DNA of 64,000 nucleotides from NCBI GenBank assembly GCA_030704615.1, contig CM060733.1:50654001-50718000 (forward strand). Direction: 5' to 3'. Positions 1 to 12,389 of the stretch are shown here, piece by piece (position 1 is the stretch's first letter; each line of letters begins with the position of its first letter). The position numbers and the translations under genes are program-made. Origin of the DNA: Takakia lepidozioides (lineage: Eukaryota > Streptophyta > Takakiopsida > Takakiales > Takakiaceae). A model generated the notes under the pieces. The model ran no database searches. It was given only the letters and a program-made list of their open reading frames with translations, and was not told the DNA's origin.

Positions 1-3000
1 TTTTCCTCATCCTCCGAGGATGCCTCTTCCTCTTTCGGCAGACGTTCAGCCGCTGCAAGTTCCGAGTTGTGGAGGGCAGTATCTGGCTCGAAGGCGAACA
101 CATGCCTGTCGGACAACGTCCCTGCCCACATTGAAGCACCTGAGGAACAAAGCGGGCGGTTAATAGCTTGCGGCATGCAATTGCAATGGGGCCAGGGGAC
201 AAACTGAGCACGTGAAGGCTTACCCGTGCCGCATGTGAGGTCCAGAATCCGCCCTTGGACATCCGAGCACGTCTCCATGAGGGTTTGGATGAAAGCAGGG
301 CTTCGGGTCCGGCTGTACCGCCACGGTTTGCCTGTCTTTGTGTCCTTCGGCATACTAGAGTGGGGCACATAGTTGTAGAGGACATCGTAGGTTACAGGGT
401 CCACAGCGGCATCAACAAGACGACCGTCGTTGCGGAATTTGAACGTAGACCCTCTCTTCACAAAGCAATATGCCTCAAACACCAATGTCTGCACATCCAA
501 CAAAGAAGGGATCAATTCCAGGGTCTACTTAACATACACCACAATATGAAGTGAATGCAATAGATTGATAACTTACACTTTGGCCCTCTGTTCGCAACCC
601 CTGCGTACTGATGCAGAACCATTTTCTGAGGAGGACCGGGGTGACACTTTTCGGTGTCCACCTTGCCACCGCATTCTCTGTGGTCTTCCCTCTCGTGGCA
701 AGGACAACCACACATCCACCGTCATCCAGAAGCATCCCCGCCAGCCCAAACCCGGCTTTCCAGTAGTCCTCAGTAAACCTGTTCCAGGTGGGCACACCAT
801 CCAGGCCCTCCAGCAGCTCCCCATCTGGAATGTCGAGGAGAATCATGTCGCAAGCTCTCTCCACCTCAACCCCCCCCCGAGTGCTCTTGCAATTCGTGCT
901 CACAGCCGTGAAGAATTCCATCATGGCTTCAAAACCAGGGGTGTCTTTAGGCTCTGTACCGGCAGCCCTCTTCTTGGCTTTCCCCTTCTGCTCCGCCAGA
1001 GACTTGTTGTGTGCCACCTTCTTCGCCCTGGCAGCGAGAGCGTCAAGGAAGCTCTCATTGACGCATTGGATGATGGTTGGAGGTTCTAGCTTTGGCCTGT
1101 GCGTAAACGTCACCGCCGAATACCGCCGTGTAGGCTCGCCCTCAAATGCCAACTTCTTGGCAGAGCCAGTCCCACTCCGAACTGACTTGGGAACCCGGAC
1201 GACCGGTGACTGGGTAGGAGCAACAGCAGTCGCAGGACCTTGAACAAAATCGGCGTCGGAGTCACTCTCTTGGGTCCCCTCCTGCGCCTCCTCCGATGCC
1301 CCGATGGTTTTCTTCTTTTTGGGTGTTACTGCAGTCACCTGTTTCCTTGTCCTTTTCCTTTGACCTTTACTCTTCTCATGCAATTTCTCCTGAATTCCTG
1401 CCTGAGCAAGCTCTGCCGCTTTCCTGGAGTTCGCAAGCGCTTTTGCCTCTTTTGCACCCAACGGAGGCAGCGGAGCCCGGTTTCGTCGGAATTCAGCATC
1501 CAGCTTCAATTGAAACTCGGATGGGTCGAGCGAGCCGGGCGGAAGGTCCACATACCAAGGGCAATCACGCAAATGTTCCAGATGCCACTCCTTCACAATA
1601 TCGTCAGTGTACATGGAGTCAGCCCCAGGGTTCCTCCATGCCAGGAAGAATGGTGGCTCGAAAGACAGATGACCTTTCTCCAAAAGCGAGAACTTACAGT
1701 ACCTGCATTCATGAAAAACCCAATGAGGTCCGAAAATGGCTAACTCCCTGAACGGCAATAGGGCCTACAACTGGAATATGGCGCCGAATTTCCACTTCAG
1801 GGCCACCCAGTGTAGGGACTTAGCCCGAAAATGGCTAAGTCCCTGGACGGCAATAGGGCCTAGAACTGGAAACGGCGCCGAATTTCCAGTTCCGGGCCAG
1901 CCACCCTAGGGACTTAGACCGAAAATGGCTAAGTCCCTGGACGGCAATAGGGCCTGGAACTGGAATATGGCGCCGAATTTCCAGTTCCGGGCCAGCCACT
2001 AGGGACTTAGCCCGAAAATGGCTAAGTCCCTGGACGGCAATAGGGCCTGGAACTGGAATAGGGCGCCGAATTTCCACTTCAGGGCCAGCCAGTCTAGGGA
2101 CTTAGCCCGAAAATGGCTAAGTCCCTGGACGGCAATAGGGCCTAGAACTGGAAAACGGCGCCGAATTTCCAGTTCCGGGCCAGCCACCCTAGGGACTTAG
2201 ACCGAAAATGGCTAAGTCCCTGGACGGCAATAGGGCCTAGAACTGGAATACGGCGCCGAATTTCCAGTTCCGGGCCAGCCACCCTAGGGACTTAGACCGA
2301 AAATGGCTAAGTCCCTGGACGGCAATAGGGCCTGGAACTGGAATATGGCGCCGAATTTCCACTTCAGGGCCAGCCAGTCTAGGGACTTAGCCCGAAAATG
2401 GCTAAGTCCCTGGACGGCAATAGGGCCTAGAACTGGAAAACGGCGCCGAATTTCCAGTTCCGGGCCAGCCACCCTAGGGACTTAGCCGAAAATGGCTAAG
2501 TCCCTGGACGGCAATAGGGCCTGGAACTGGAAAACGGCGCCGAATTTCCAGTTCCGGGCCAGCCAGTCTAGGGACTTAGCCCGAAAATGGCTAAGTCCCT
2601 GAACGGCAATAGGGCCTGGAACTGGAAAATGGCGCCGAATTTCCAGTTCCGGGCCAGCCAGTCTAGGGACTTTGCCATTTTCGGAGCCCTGACTGGAAAT
2701 TCGGCGCCATTTTCCCTAACACCACTTAGGCCTCTAACATCCTGAAATGCCAGGACTTGAAAGAAAGGCAGCGCGTATGTACCTGTACAGAAGGCGCATT
2801 GCTGCTTTGTCCGCGTTCGGCTGGTCGGTGAACTCGTGGCTCCGGCGAGCATCTGCTATCTCCCGAAAGAATAGGTTGGTTTTGTAGAGCAGAAAGTACC
2901 TCGTCACATAGTCACGCAGGCTCTCTGCTGCAGGAGATATCTCCATCTTGAACTGATGTGCTTGTGTGTCCAGCTGCTCTTGCGCATTCGTCGTCACCTG

Positions 3001-6000
3001 TGGAGATTGTCCATCAGATCGCTTTCCTCAAAAAATACAATGAATCAACCCCCTACTAGAGTACAAGCCCCAAACGAAGCGTGGGGAAGTACCTGAAACC
3101 ACCATGTCATGCGGTTCATCCACATGTCGAATGTGGGGTCAGAGAGTTTGTCCGGTTTGGGGAAGCTCCACATGTCCCTGGTACTTTGGGAACCATTCCA
3201 GATTTGGAGCCACCGGGTCTGTCCAACCACCCAGCATATTCGTAAGCGCCAAACACCACAAAAAGGAGTTGTTGCCACCACAATTTGGTTAAGAATGTAT
3301 CACCTTTTCTGTTGCATCCACACAGGATGTGGCTAGACGATGGAGCTTCTCCAATGTCATCGTGGGCTTCAGAGCGCGAGAGTAGTGCTTTCCCACCTCC
3401 ACCAGAAAGTCGGCACCAAGGGCGGGATCAGCTATGGCCACGTACTTTACCATCCGCGACTTGTACTTTATGCGGGCCCTCACCTCCGCAGCTTTGACAT
3501 ACGATTCGAGTTCCGGGAGGGTTGGATTCTTCTCCTCTGACTCCATGTAGAACCTCCGCGCATGTGCCAAATCCTGCTGTATTTTCGTCTGTCGAAAAGC
3601 AGCACATAAGATTAGAGATCCTGCTCAACACAATTTCTTCTATTGGGGGAGGAGAGACAAATTAGCTCAACAAAACTGCAGGAGCTTTACCCGAAATATG
3701 TAGTCCACCATGGCGTCGACGCTCAGCCTATACCAGGTTCTGTCTGCCTTTGCCTCCGACTTGCGCAGGAGGTCGGCACTGAGGGAATTGGCAAACTCTT
3801 CACCCCCTGCCTCCCGACATCCTTCACTCGGAAGAGCATATGGGACAAGTTGGTGGCAATGAAGGCATTCTCAGTCACCCTGCAGTGCCACATTTCCATC
3901 AAACAATACTGAAATGGGAATTTTCATCATATATGAGGATTCGCAATGAAATGACTTCCAAATTCAAAGTCCAAAAGCGAGAGGGGTTGTAGCTTACGAG
4001 TTGATGTCGGCCATTGCAGCTTTGAGAAGACTGCGATCTTTGGGCCCCGCAACCTTCAGCACAACACAATCGACGGCGAAATGCCAATCGAGATCGTTGG
4101 GGTGGGCTTGGGCAATGTGCTCCATCCATGCCAGGAGGCGATGATTGCCGTCCCACACGTAGAACATCTTACCGGACATGTGCTGGAAAAGAGGATCACT
4201 AGCAATCGATCTCTCGAACTCCTCATTTCGCGTTTGCCAATGGGGACCCCATTTGTCCACCTCATCGGAAGTGTGGGCACGGGAAGCTCCGTGGTCGTTC
4301 TCAATGGAAACGTAAAAGGCGGCAGACCCCATTCGATATCCATCCCGGAAAGAGAATTTCAGCTTGTCGATATCGCCTGGGAGGGCAGGTCTCACCACCT
4401 GCAATGACACCAAGCGGCAAAGGGGAATTCGAAGCTTGGCCGGGTACACCATGCCCCCCAGCACCCTGCCAATGTTGCTGTGGGTTGCCTCCAACATCTT
4501 GGCAGCGGCCAACTTCATATCCGCCTCAGACATGACGTCTGCTGCAGAGGGGTTTTCCGGCAGCCCACCAAGACCGCCAAATCCAGCCTGTATGCTCCGG
4601 GTTTGGGGCCTGGGGATGTCCGGGAGAATGTCATCCTGGTCAGAAACATCCATGTCGTCCTCCTCAACAGGGTCAGCCACCTGCGAAACCACCTCCAGCA
4701 CTCTCGTCGTCTCTACTGCCCTCTCCCTGGCTTCACCTCGAACTTGCACAATCGGTGCTCTTTCAGGTGTTCTTTCCTCTCCTCCACTCTCCACCGTATG
4801 GGTAATTGCGGGGGCTGCACTTGCCCGCGATGGTCTAACCGGTGTGCTACTGCCTCTCTGTGGTGTCTTGTAGGGATCCACCGTCTCTGTGTGTCCCTCG
4901 CTTACATTGGCATCTGTCATTTGGGCACCCCGGGCCTCTTCAGCTGCCTTTTGTCTTTCCTCCTTGCTAGCATTCTGTCTCGTCTGTTCTTTTGCCCTCT
5001 CTTTTGCCCTCTCACGGGCTTTCTGTTTCTTACTAGGGCTAGCAACAGGGGAGCCCTCCAGGACGACCACCTTTGATTGAGGCGAACTGACACCCTCGCG
5101 CGCACTGCTCACTCCCCCCTCCGCAGCCCGTGACTGCTCTCTCGCCGGGGATTGCATGTGCTTAGCTTTCTTCTTTTTCTTTGCGTGGGCGGGCCCTACT
5201 GCATGTGCATGAACAACCTCCATTGCCGGATCTGCTGTCCTCATGTCCTCACGCCCTTCACCTGCCATGCCGCCTGCACCAACCTCCCCAATGCCTACTC
5301 TATCGTAATCTCGTTGCAAGTCCTCCCGTCCACCAACAAAAGATTTAAGTTTGCCCTCTCGCCCCAAGTTGGGCGATTCAAACATGCGATGAGTTGGAGC
5401 TGTCGATGATACCACCAGCGTGCCGGGCTCGTCGTCACTCTGTGATTGACAAAAATCGTGAACACCAACAGTGGTGCAAAAAGCAGCAGCGCAACCACCA
5501 TAGCAGCAATCATGTAGCAAAAATGAAAACATAACAAGTTTAGGAAGTATGGAGAGCCATGCAACAACAATGAAAACAAATGCAACCATTGCCTAAGAAT
5601 GACATGCACAAGCAGCCTTCTCCAGAGCTGCCGGATTTGCACACGCATTGCAAACAATCTAAGGTTCAGTCAACTATCTAAAGTTCACTCATAAAGCAAA
5701 GCCAGGATGAAGATGCAGAAACAAACCGAAGAAGCAAAAAAGAAATCGAACAAACCGAAAGCAGAAGTGGCTTGCCTGAGAGTACTCGGCTTCAGTTGGC
5801 GCAGGTTGTGAGCAAGACACTGGAATCTCCTGCTGGAGCTTCAGTTTGGCCATGCGAGAGATTGGCCGTCGTCCGTAGTACAGAGCTTTCAACTTCCGCC
5901 GCGGTCTGGATCTGAGGTCTCTCTCAGGAGAGCCACGCCCTTCAGGCGGCATAAGTCCCAGCCAAAAAGATCTCCTTTTTGGGGTACATGCCTGGAATAC

Positions 6001-6003
6001 CAT
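1..6003 (-). CDS. ParB-like domain + permuted DNA methyltransferase-like protein, transposon-borne, 3' end outside window
   Basis: Nine exons can be joined in phase: 6003-5776, 5439-3998, 3879-3691, 3588-3304, 3218-3093, 2997-2783, 1702-577, 488-224 and 139-1 (continuing left). About 1340 residues are visible. Around residue 503 is YVWDGNHRLLAW, the DGxHR..A signature of ParB/Srx-like domains. Around residue 1115 is DMILLDIPDG, in the place of methyltransferase motif IV (DPPY). Joining exons 8 and 9 gives ILDLTCGTG (motif I, FxGxG type) and then VFAFEPD (motif II acidic residue). Motif IV before motif I is the order of beta-class N4/N6 amino-methyltransferases. Basic runs (KKKKKAKH; RKRTRK and PKKKK) suggest nuclear import. 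The middle (exons 4-6) is unrecognised. Odd points: intron 1 uses a GC donor; exon 3 lacks one base in a G5 run; the catalytic motif is DIPD. ParB and methylase fusions are known from phages and bacteria; a role in modifying the element's own DNA is my inference. Confidence 0.72.
1742..2710. repeat. Intron-borne tandem array, 94-95 bp foldback unit with GGCGCC core
   Basis: About ten units start near 1734, 1827, 1919, 2013, 2108, 2202, 2297, 2391, 2487 and 2580, a spacing of 92-95 bp. Each unit opens with GGCTAAGTCCCT and closes with its reverse complement AGGGACTTAGCC. Inside is a second dyad, GGAACTGGAAA...GGCGCC...TTTCCAGTTCC, so each unit can fold into a long hairpin. The array lies wholly in intron 6 of the methyltransferase-like gene (between 1702 and 2783). 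The short ORFs read through it are repeat shadows, not genes. Confidence 0.9.
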
Positions 6004-6129
6004 GTTAAGCCAAGTATAGCATGAGATTTAGGGTACGTGTCCAGGAAGCCATGCGTCGCCAGCCCGAATAATAAGCGACGGCCGTCGACATTTATTGCCC
6101 AACTGCGCAATTAAATGTCGGATGAAGCC

Positions 6130-8310
6130 CTCCATGTCGGAAGAAAATAGACGAAAACAGTCCCGGAATTTCCCTCACGCAGGTAATTCGGAAGCGCGCG
6201 GATGGAAATCCGGCGCCGAATTTCCATCCGCGCAGGTAGGGCGGTGCGCCAAATTTCCTTCAAGCAGGTAATTCGGATGCGCGCGGATGGAAATCCGGCG
6301 CCGAATTTCCATCCGCGCAGGTAATTCGGATGCGCGCGGATGGAAATCCGGCGCCGAATTTCCATCCGCGGAGGATGGCGGTTCGCCAAATTTCCTTCAA
6401 GCAGGTAATTCGGATGCGCGCGGATGGAAATCCGGCGCCGAATTTCCATCCGCGCAGGTAATTCGGATGCGCGCGGATGGAAATCCGGCGCCGAATTTCC
6501 ATCCGCGCAGGTAATTCGGATGCGCGCGGATGGAAATCCGGCGCCGAATTTCCATCCGCGCAGGTAATTCGGATGCGCGCGGATGGAAATCCGGCGCCGA
6601 ATTTCCATCCGCGCAGGTAATTCGGATGCGCGCGGATGGAAATCCGGCGCCGAATTTCCATCCGCGCAGGTAATTCGGATGCGCGCGGATGGAAATCCGG
6701 CGCCGAATTTCCATCCGCGCAGGTAATTCGGATGCGCGCGGATGGAAATCCGGCGCCGAATTTCCATCCGCGCAGGTAGGGCGGTTCGCCAAATTTCCTT
6801 CAAGCAGGTAATTCGGCGCCGAATTTCCATCCTGCAGGTAATTCGAATTGTGGTTGAATGGAAATTCGGCGCCGAATTTCCATCCAGCAGGTAAGTCGGA
6901 TCGGTGCCATATGGATATTCGGCGCCGAATTTCGATTCGCCATTTATTTCTGAGCGAGGAATTACCTTCGTGCAGGTAATTCCCATATAAGAATTACCTT
7001 CGTGCAGGTAATTCGCATACAAGAATTACCTTCATGCAGGTAATTTCCAGATAAGAATTACCTTTGTGCAGGTAATTCTGGACGAGGAATAAACATCGAT
7101 TGGAATTACCTGCAGGAAGGTAATTGTCATCTGGAAATTACCTGCACAAAGGTAATTCTTGTATGCGAATTACCTGCACGAAGGTAATTCTTATATGGGA
7201 ATTACCTGCACGAAGGTAATTCCTCGCTCAGAAATAAATGGCGAGTGGAAATTCGGCGCCGAATATCCATATGGCACCGATCCGACTTACCTGCTGGATG
7301 GAAATTCGGCGCCGAATATCCATATGGCACCGATCCGACTTACCTGCTGGATGGAAATTCGGCGCCGAATATCCATATGGCATCGATCCGACTTACCTGC
7401 TGGATGGAAATTCGGCGCCGAATTTCCATTCATCCACGATTCGAATTACCTGCAGGATGGAAATTCGGCGCCGAATATCCATATGGCACCGATCCGACTT
7501 ACCTGCTGGATGGAAATTCGGCGCCGAATTTCCATTCATCCACGATTCGAATTACCTGCAGGATGGAAATTCGGCGCCGAATATCCATATGGCACCGATC
7601 CGACTTACCTGCTGGATGGAAATTCGGCGCCGAATCTCCATCCGGGGGATGGTCTCTGTCGGAGAGGTGCCGCCTCTCCGCCGCTCTGTTGGATATTCGG
7701 TGCCGAATTTCCGTCCCGGGGGTTGAAATATGACTGCCAGGTTCCGACCTCTCCCCCTCCCCGACTTCATTGGAACGGCCCCGAATTGAAATTCGGCGCC
7801 GTTTTCTCATCTGTGGAGGTTTTTATGTCGGCCAGTTTTCGCTCTGACACGCCGACAACACTTCCTTTGGGGGGGCCCGGATGGAAATTCGGCGCCGAAT
7901 GGCCGTCCAGGGGATGTTCTCTGTCGCACACTGGCCGGCCTCTGTGCCCCAGGCGACTTCATCCGGGCGTCCCCTGTTCGATATTCGTTGCCGAATTTCC
8001 GTCCGGGGGTTGAAATGTGACAGCCAACTGCAGGCCACTCCCCCCTCCCCGACTGCATCCGAATCGCCCCGGATGGAAATTCGGCGCCGTTTTTCCATCT
8101 GGGGATGTTTTTATGCCGTCCAGTTTTCGGCCTGACCCCCCGACACGACTCCCTTTGGGGGGACCGGATGGAAATTCGGCGCCGAATCTCCATCCAGAAG
8201 ATGTTATCTGTCGCACACACTCCGGCCTCTGCGCCCGAGGCGACTTCATCCGGGCTTCCTCTGTTGGATGTTGGGTGCCGAATTTCCATTCGGGGGTAGT
8301 AATGTGACGG
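6130..8310. repeat. Central palindromic repeat region between the divergent transposon genes
   Basis: The region separates the minus methyltransferase-like gene from the plus transposase gene. From 6190 to 6780 about ten units of 53 bp carry a near-perfect version of AAATTCGGCGCCGAATTT flanked by GGATGG/CCATCC. From 7240 to 7640 about eight units, also 53 bp, carry the motif with TACCTGCTGGATGG spacers. The two halves form a large inverted repeat centred near 7095 (arms about 6840-7065 and 7130-7350), in which GAATTACCTNCNTGCAGGTAATTC-type sub-palindromes recur. From 7640 to 8310 the same core recurs at wider spacing (about 300 bp). It could hold both promoters and transposase or methyltransferase binding sites; that is inference. 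Confidence 0.88.
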
Positions 8311-8592
8311 CACGGTGCCGGCTTATCCCCTTCAGCCGTCATCATCCGGACGGCCCCCCACTTTCTGACTGCATACCGTTGGCAGTTATTGCGCAAAGAC
8401 GAGGGGCCGCATTCCGGAGACAAGGTTCATTAACACTCTGACTGTGGATTTTTGAGATAGTTGGCTCCCTGGATTTGGATCAGGCTTCGTCGCTCGGACA
8501 AATCGGCATCGCATTCATTCCCATCGCTGCACCCCCTTCTACCAGGGAGCTTCCCCGCACGCCATCCTGGCAGTCTTGTGTGCACATCTCCC

Positions 8593-11500
8593 ATGGCGGA
8601 AAACCCGAGCGCTACAGTGTACTGCCCTCCTCACGAGCATAGAGCTTCATTTCCGTGCAGAGGGGACACCTGCCGGGTGATGGAGAAATATCTGTGCGTT
8701 CGATACCACCTGAAACCGGGGTCGGTTTTTTTGGAGGAGGAAAGGAAGGACTCAAACGGCCTTGTTGTCGAGAGTATTGTTGTGCTCCACGATGATTTCG
8801 GCGATGGCAGGGAATGGCGAGTTCCACCATCGGACAGCGTCATATACAGGGCTGTTGGGGACTTCATTTGCCCGCCAAATGCACCGTCTATCCTGGCGCC
8901 TTCCACGAAACAATCCGCGAATCAGAGAGTGGGTACCTCAAAGAGAGAAGTCCGCAACGAAGTAAATCCAGAGCCGAACCCATCCATGAAGACGAGCGAG
9001 AACCGGGTTGTTCACAACCTGTCCGACTCAGACGAGGTCATGGAAGTTCCGAGGTCGTCCTGGAGATCAGGCAAGTCCTCAATGGACGTCAGTGGAGGAG
9101 GGAGTCATATTCCCAGCACGAGCACCGCAGTTCGATCTATTCTAGAAATTCTGCGAGGGCTTCACCTGGAGGGACACCGGTCGGAGCTGGCCGGGCTGGA
9201 CTACAGCAAGTTCGCAATTAAATCGGTTACATGCCTTCCCGCCGACGTCGACGGTAATGTCTTCTTTGAGTTCCCTCCTCGGGCGGACTACTCGAGGGCG
9301 TCCGGAATGTTGACAGATATGGATAGAAAACATGACGGTCATCCTTGGTGCGTTACCAAAACCACCAGCATGAAGATGCTTGATGGTGTGCGGGTGCGCT
9401 ACGTTGTTTGTGCGGGCGCGTTGCGGTGTTTCTCCCCAACTTGCTTCCACTTTAAATCCAGAGGTCACAGGAACGAGACCGATTGGACAGGCACAGCTCA
9501 CCAACCATTTCGAGCTCAGGAGAAGGTTCCGAACTCCACATTTAAGTGTGCGCATTGCAAAGAACCACCACACTGCATGTCTGTTTGTAATGCCAAGCAG
9601 TTCTATGTGTTGCACCGTTTCCCTGACCTCACCCGAGCTTGCATACACGTTGGTTCCCATTGTCACAAATTGGCGAGGGGGAACTCGCGGGAGGCTGCCC
9701 ACGAAGCAGAGCAGCTCGTTCAGGAGGAGGTTAAGTTGAGACCGGGTGCCAAACCCAAACAGATACAGCTCCAAGCCGCCCATAAGATGGCATTGGCCAG
9801 AATTATGTCGGAAGACGGCTCGGATAGAGTTCCTCTCGACGAGAAGGAAATGGAGGCATTGCTCGAGTCGGTGTCCCACGTATGTTCACCGAATGTCCGA
9901 AACCACATTGTCTCTTGCAAACAGAAAATTGGGCGTGGCTCGGATATGCACTCCATTCTGGAGGTGAAGCGACGATGTGGATATGACTACATTCATGGAA
10001 GTAGGTTTCCAGGACAAGGGACTGAGGCAGATCGTTGTTTCGTATTCAAAATGTCCACGTGTGGACCTGGCAGTGGCGTCGAACTGGTCGACAGGATGAC
10101 GAGTGGGAACTTGTCAAACAGTTGGGTCATGTTCGACCATATCAAGCGAATTACAAATCACCAGTGGGTGACAATGGGTGCACATGTCTACGACACCCAC
10201 TGCAGGATGCTAATGACAATTGCTATTTGTGAGATGAAAGGAGAGGACACACAATCGGAGATGCTTCTTTGGCAGGGAATAAACGAACAGATGGCCAAGG
10301 CGGGATTGCCCCCTCCCAATTTCCGTGGTTTCATGGCGGACAACGCACAAGCAAATTGGGCTGCCATCCGAAGGGTGTACGGGCAAGACCCCAATGTTCC
10401 CATGGAAGGCAAGGAGAGATCTTGTGGGTTCCACTTTCTGCAGAGCCTTTCGCAGTACACAACCAGGCTCGTGGCGCCAGATTTCAGAGAGGAGCACCGT
10501 TCCATGTGCCTTGCGTGGAAGCGCGCTCCCACCTTGGATGATGCAGAGACACAGTTTGCATGCATACGGGCTTGGTGGACATCGTCAGGTGCTGTAAGGA
10601 AATCAGACGAAGGAGCAATGGTCAGTTGGCTAGCATGGTGGCATTATCGTTTCCTCCAGTTCGGCGACTATATGCGGGAGGTGAGTTGCACGAATTCGCG
10701 TCCCGTTGGATATTATTCTTGGCCATATTTGTAACTTGCTTGTAACCTCAACATGTGCTTGTGCAGGAAATGTGTCTCGACTCCGACACCGACATGCCCA
10801 CGACAAACATGGCCGAATCAGTGCACTCTTCCTGGCGTGCCTCCTCTGCGGCGCATCTGGTGGACATCCTCACTGCCACAACGGAGGACATTGTGAGGTC
10901 AATTATGCAGCAATGCAGGTACAACGAGTTCTTGAAAGGGAAACAGTGGGGCTTGGGGCCGGACAGGCAGGAAATGCTGATGCGGACTGCCTCCAGATCG
11001 AAGAATCCTCGGAAGTGGGCGGCGGCCTTGCGAGAGGGCCTTCGGGACACGCCATTGCTGCGAAGAGGCCAACATTTGGAAGGAGATGTTCATACCCGTC
11101 CAGTGAGACGAAGACTTGACGAGGCACCTGGCGGAGAAGAGGATTCATGGCGAGCTGACAAGAATATTCGCACGCTCCCTCGTGGTCCGGTGATGTTGTC
11201 CGAGGAGGTCTCGTCGAGCACCGGAAGTCCTGCACGTTCAAGATCGCCATCTCCTTTGAGCACAGGGCGCGTGCCCCGGCAACATAACGAGCCATCTGTA
11301 GTAAAGCAATACAACATTCCCATTGTGGAGACAAGAGTGTCGGAGTCACAGTGGAGAATTGCGAGGACATTGCCGGCATTTCGAGGGAAGTGTTGCGCCA
11401 TCCGGGTGGATACGAGAGCACGCTGTGGTGAGATGATTCGGAGGAACCCACACGGTGCTGTACCTGCACCTTGTTTCAGCGGCAGATTTTTGACTCCCAC

Positions 11501-12389
11501 ATTTGCTCACGCCACAACGCAGACATTTTGGTTCTGTAGGCACGACATAATGACCTGTGTATTTGGCAAGCCCAAGTACGGGATTCAGGGAATGCCGGAG
11601 CCTCCGGGCGTCTGGCCTGTTGCACCGGGTTGCAGCCTCTCTCAGAATGAGGCGGATGCTCTATCTGCAGCAGGATTTCGAATGGTGCAACGCACAGACA
11701 TCCCGGCCCACGCATTTCCGGTTCCTCAGACCCAGCCATTGCATACTGCTCGGTCCAGTAGAGACGGATTGGACAATTCTGCACATCCCACAATGCGATT
11801 CGGAAGAGTGAAGAGACGACACCCTCCCAACAAGTTGAATGAGACTCGGATTGCCAATGCTCTTGGGATGGCTTGCACTATTCAGAGCTCCGTGGACGTA
11901 CCCCCACCCGGCCTTGGGCGTGTGTATCGGATGGCAACGGCCGGCTCGGCTGTACGCGACGATGTATACACAATTACGATTGGAGTGGAGCCGACTTGCA
12001 ACTGTACGGACTTCTCGTTGATGGAAGCAAAGAAGGGTTCGAAGTATTATCCGTGCAAGCATCTGTATTACATTTACCTGAAGAGGTTGAGGATGAACGT
12101 GACTATTGATGACTTTATTCATGCACCGGCGTTGAGCGTGAACGAGCTGCACAAACTCCTCTTAGGGATTCCAGAAATCATTGATGGGGCAAACGGAATC
12201 CTCCATATGGATATTTTCAAATGCATTTTGCTGTATCAGACTTTTTTTTTGCAGTGTAATGAAATGCACCCCAAAACTCCTGGAATGAGGCAATATTCCA
12301 TTCAAACTGAGATCCAACAGAAGCAGTTCTGGGGCCATTTCTGGAAAAATGGCGCCGAATTTCTCTTTTTGGGGCCGAAAACTCGCTAA
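8593..12389 (+). CDS. MULE-like transposase with SWIM zinc finger
   Basis: Two exons, 8593-10680 and 10767-12389, are separated by an 86-bp GT-AG intron and give about 1236 residues with no internal stop. The ATG at 8593 (MAENPSA) is chosen because the ORF upstream of it has no other ATG. A Cys/His-rich segment (about residues 275-355, including CAHC...C and HVGSHCH) looks zinc-binding. The RNaseH-fold transposase core holds MFDHI (about 515), MGAHVYD (about 533) and FMADNAQANW (Asp583), a typical second catalytic Asp. TNMAESVHSSWR (about 709) resembles the conserved ES block of MULE transposases. A SWIM finger, CNCxDF...CKH, lies at about 1107-1128. The last 60 codons run into the terminal GGCGCC array, so the true C-terminus is uncertain. 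The exact superfamily is less sure than the transposase call. Confidence 0.82.

Noticed and set aside
4081-5409. Several plus-strand ORFs of 85-198 codons
   Set aside because: They lie antisense to the large exon 2 of the methyltransferase-like gene and have no domain.
6190-6780. CRISPR-like regular array
   Set aside because: The whole 53-bp unit repeats with no unique spacers, and this is plant nuclear DNA.
6111-8013. Long ORFs on both strands (303 and 284 codons) with repeated peptides such as MEIRRRISIRAHPNYL
   Set aside because: They are readings through the palindromic 53-bp arrays. The same peptides appear on both strands and in several frames because the DNA is an inverted repeat.
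9142-9879. Minus-strand ORF of 245 codons
   Set aside because: It is antisense to the transposase exon, where the plus strand is clearly coding.
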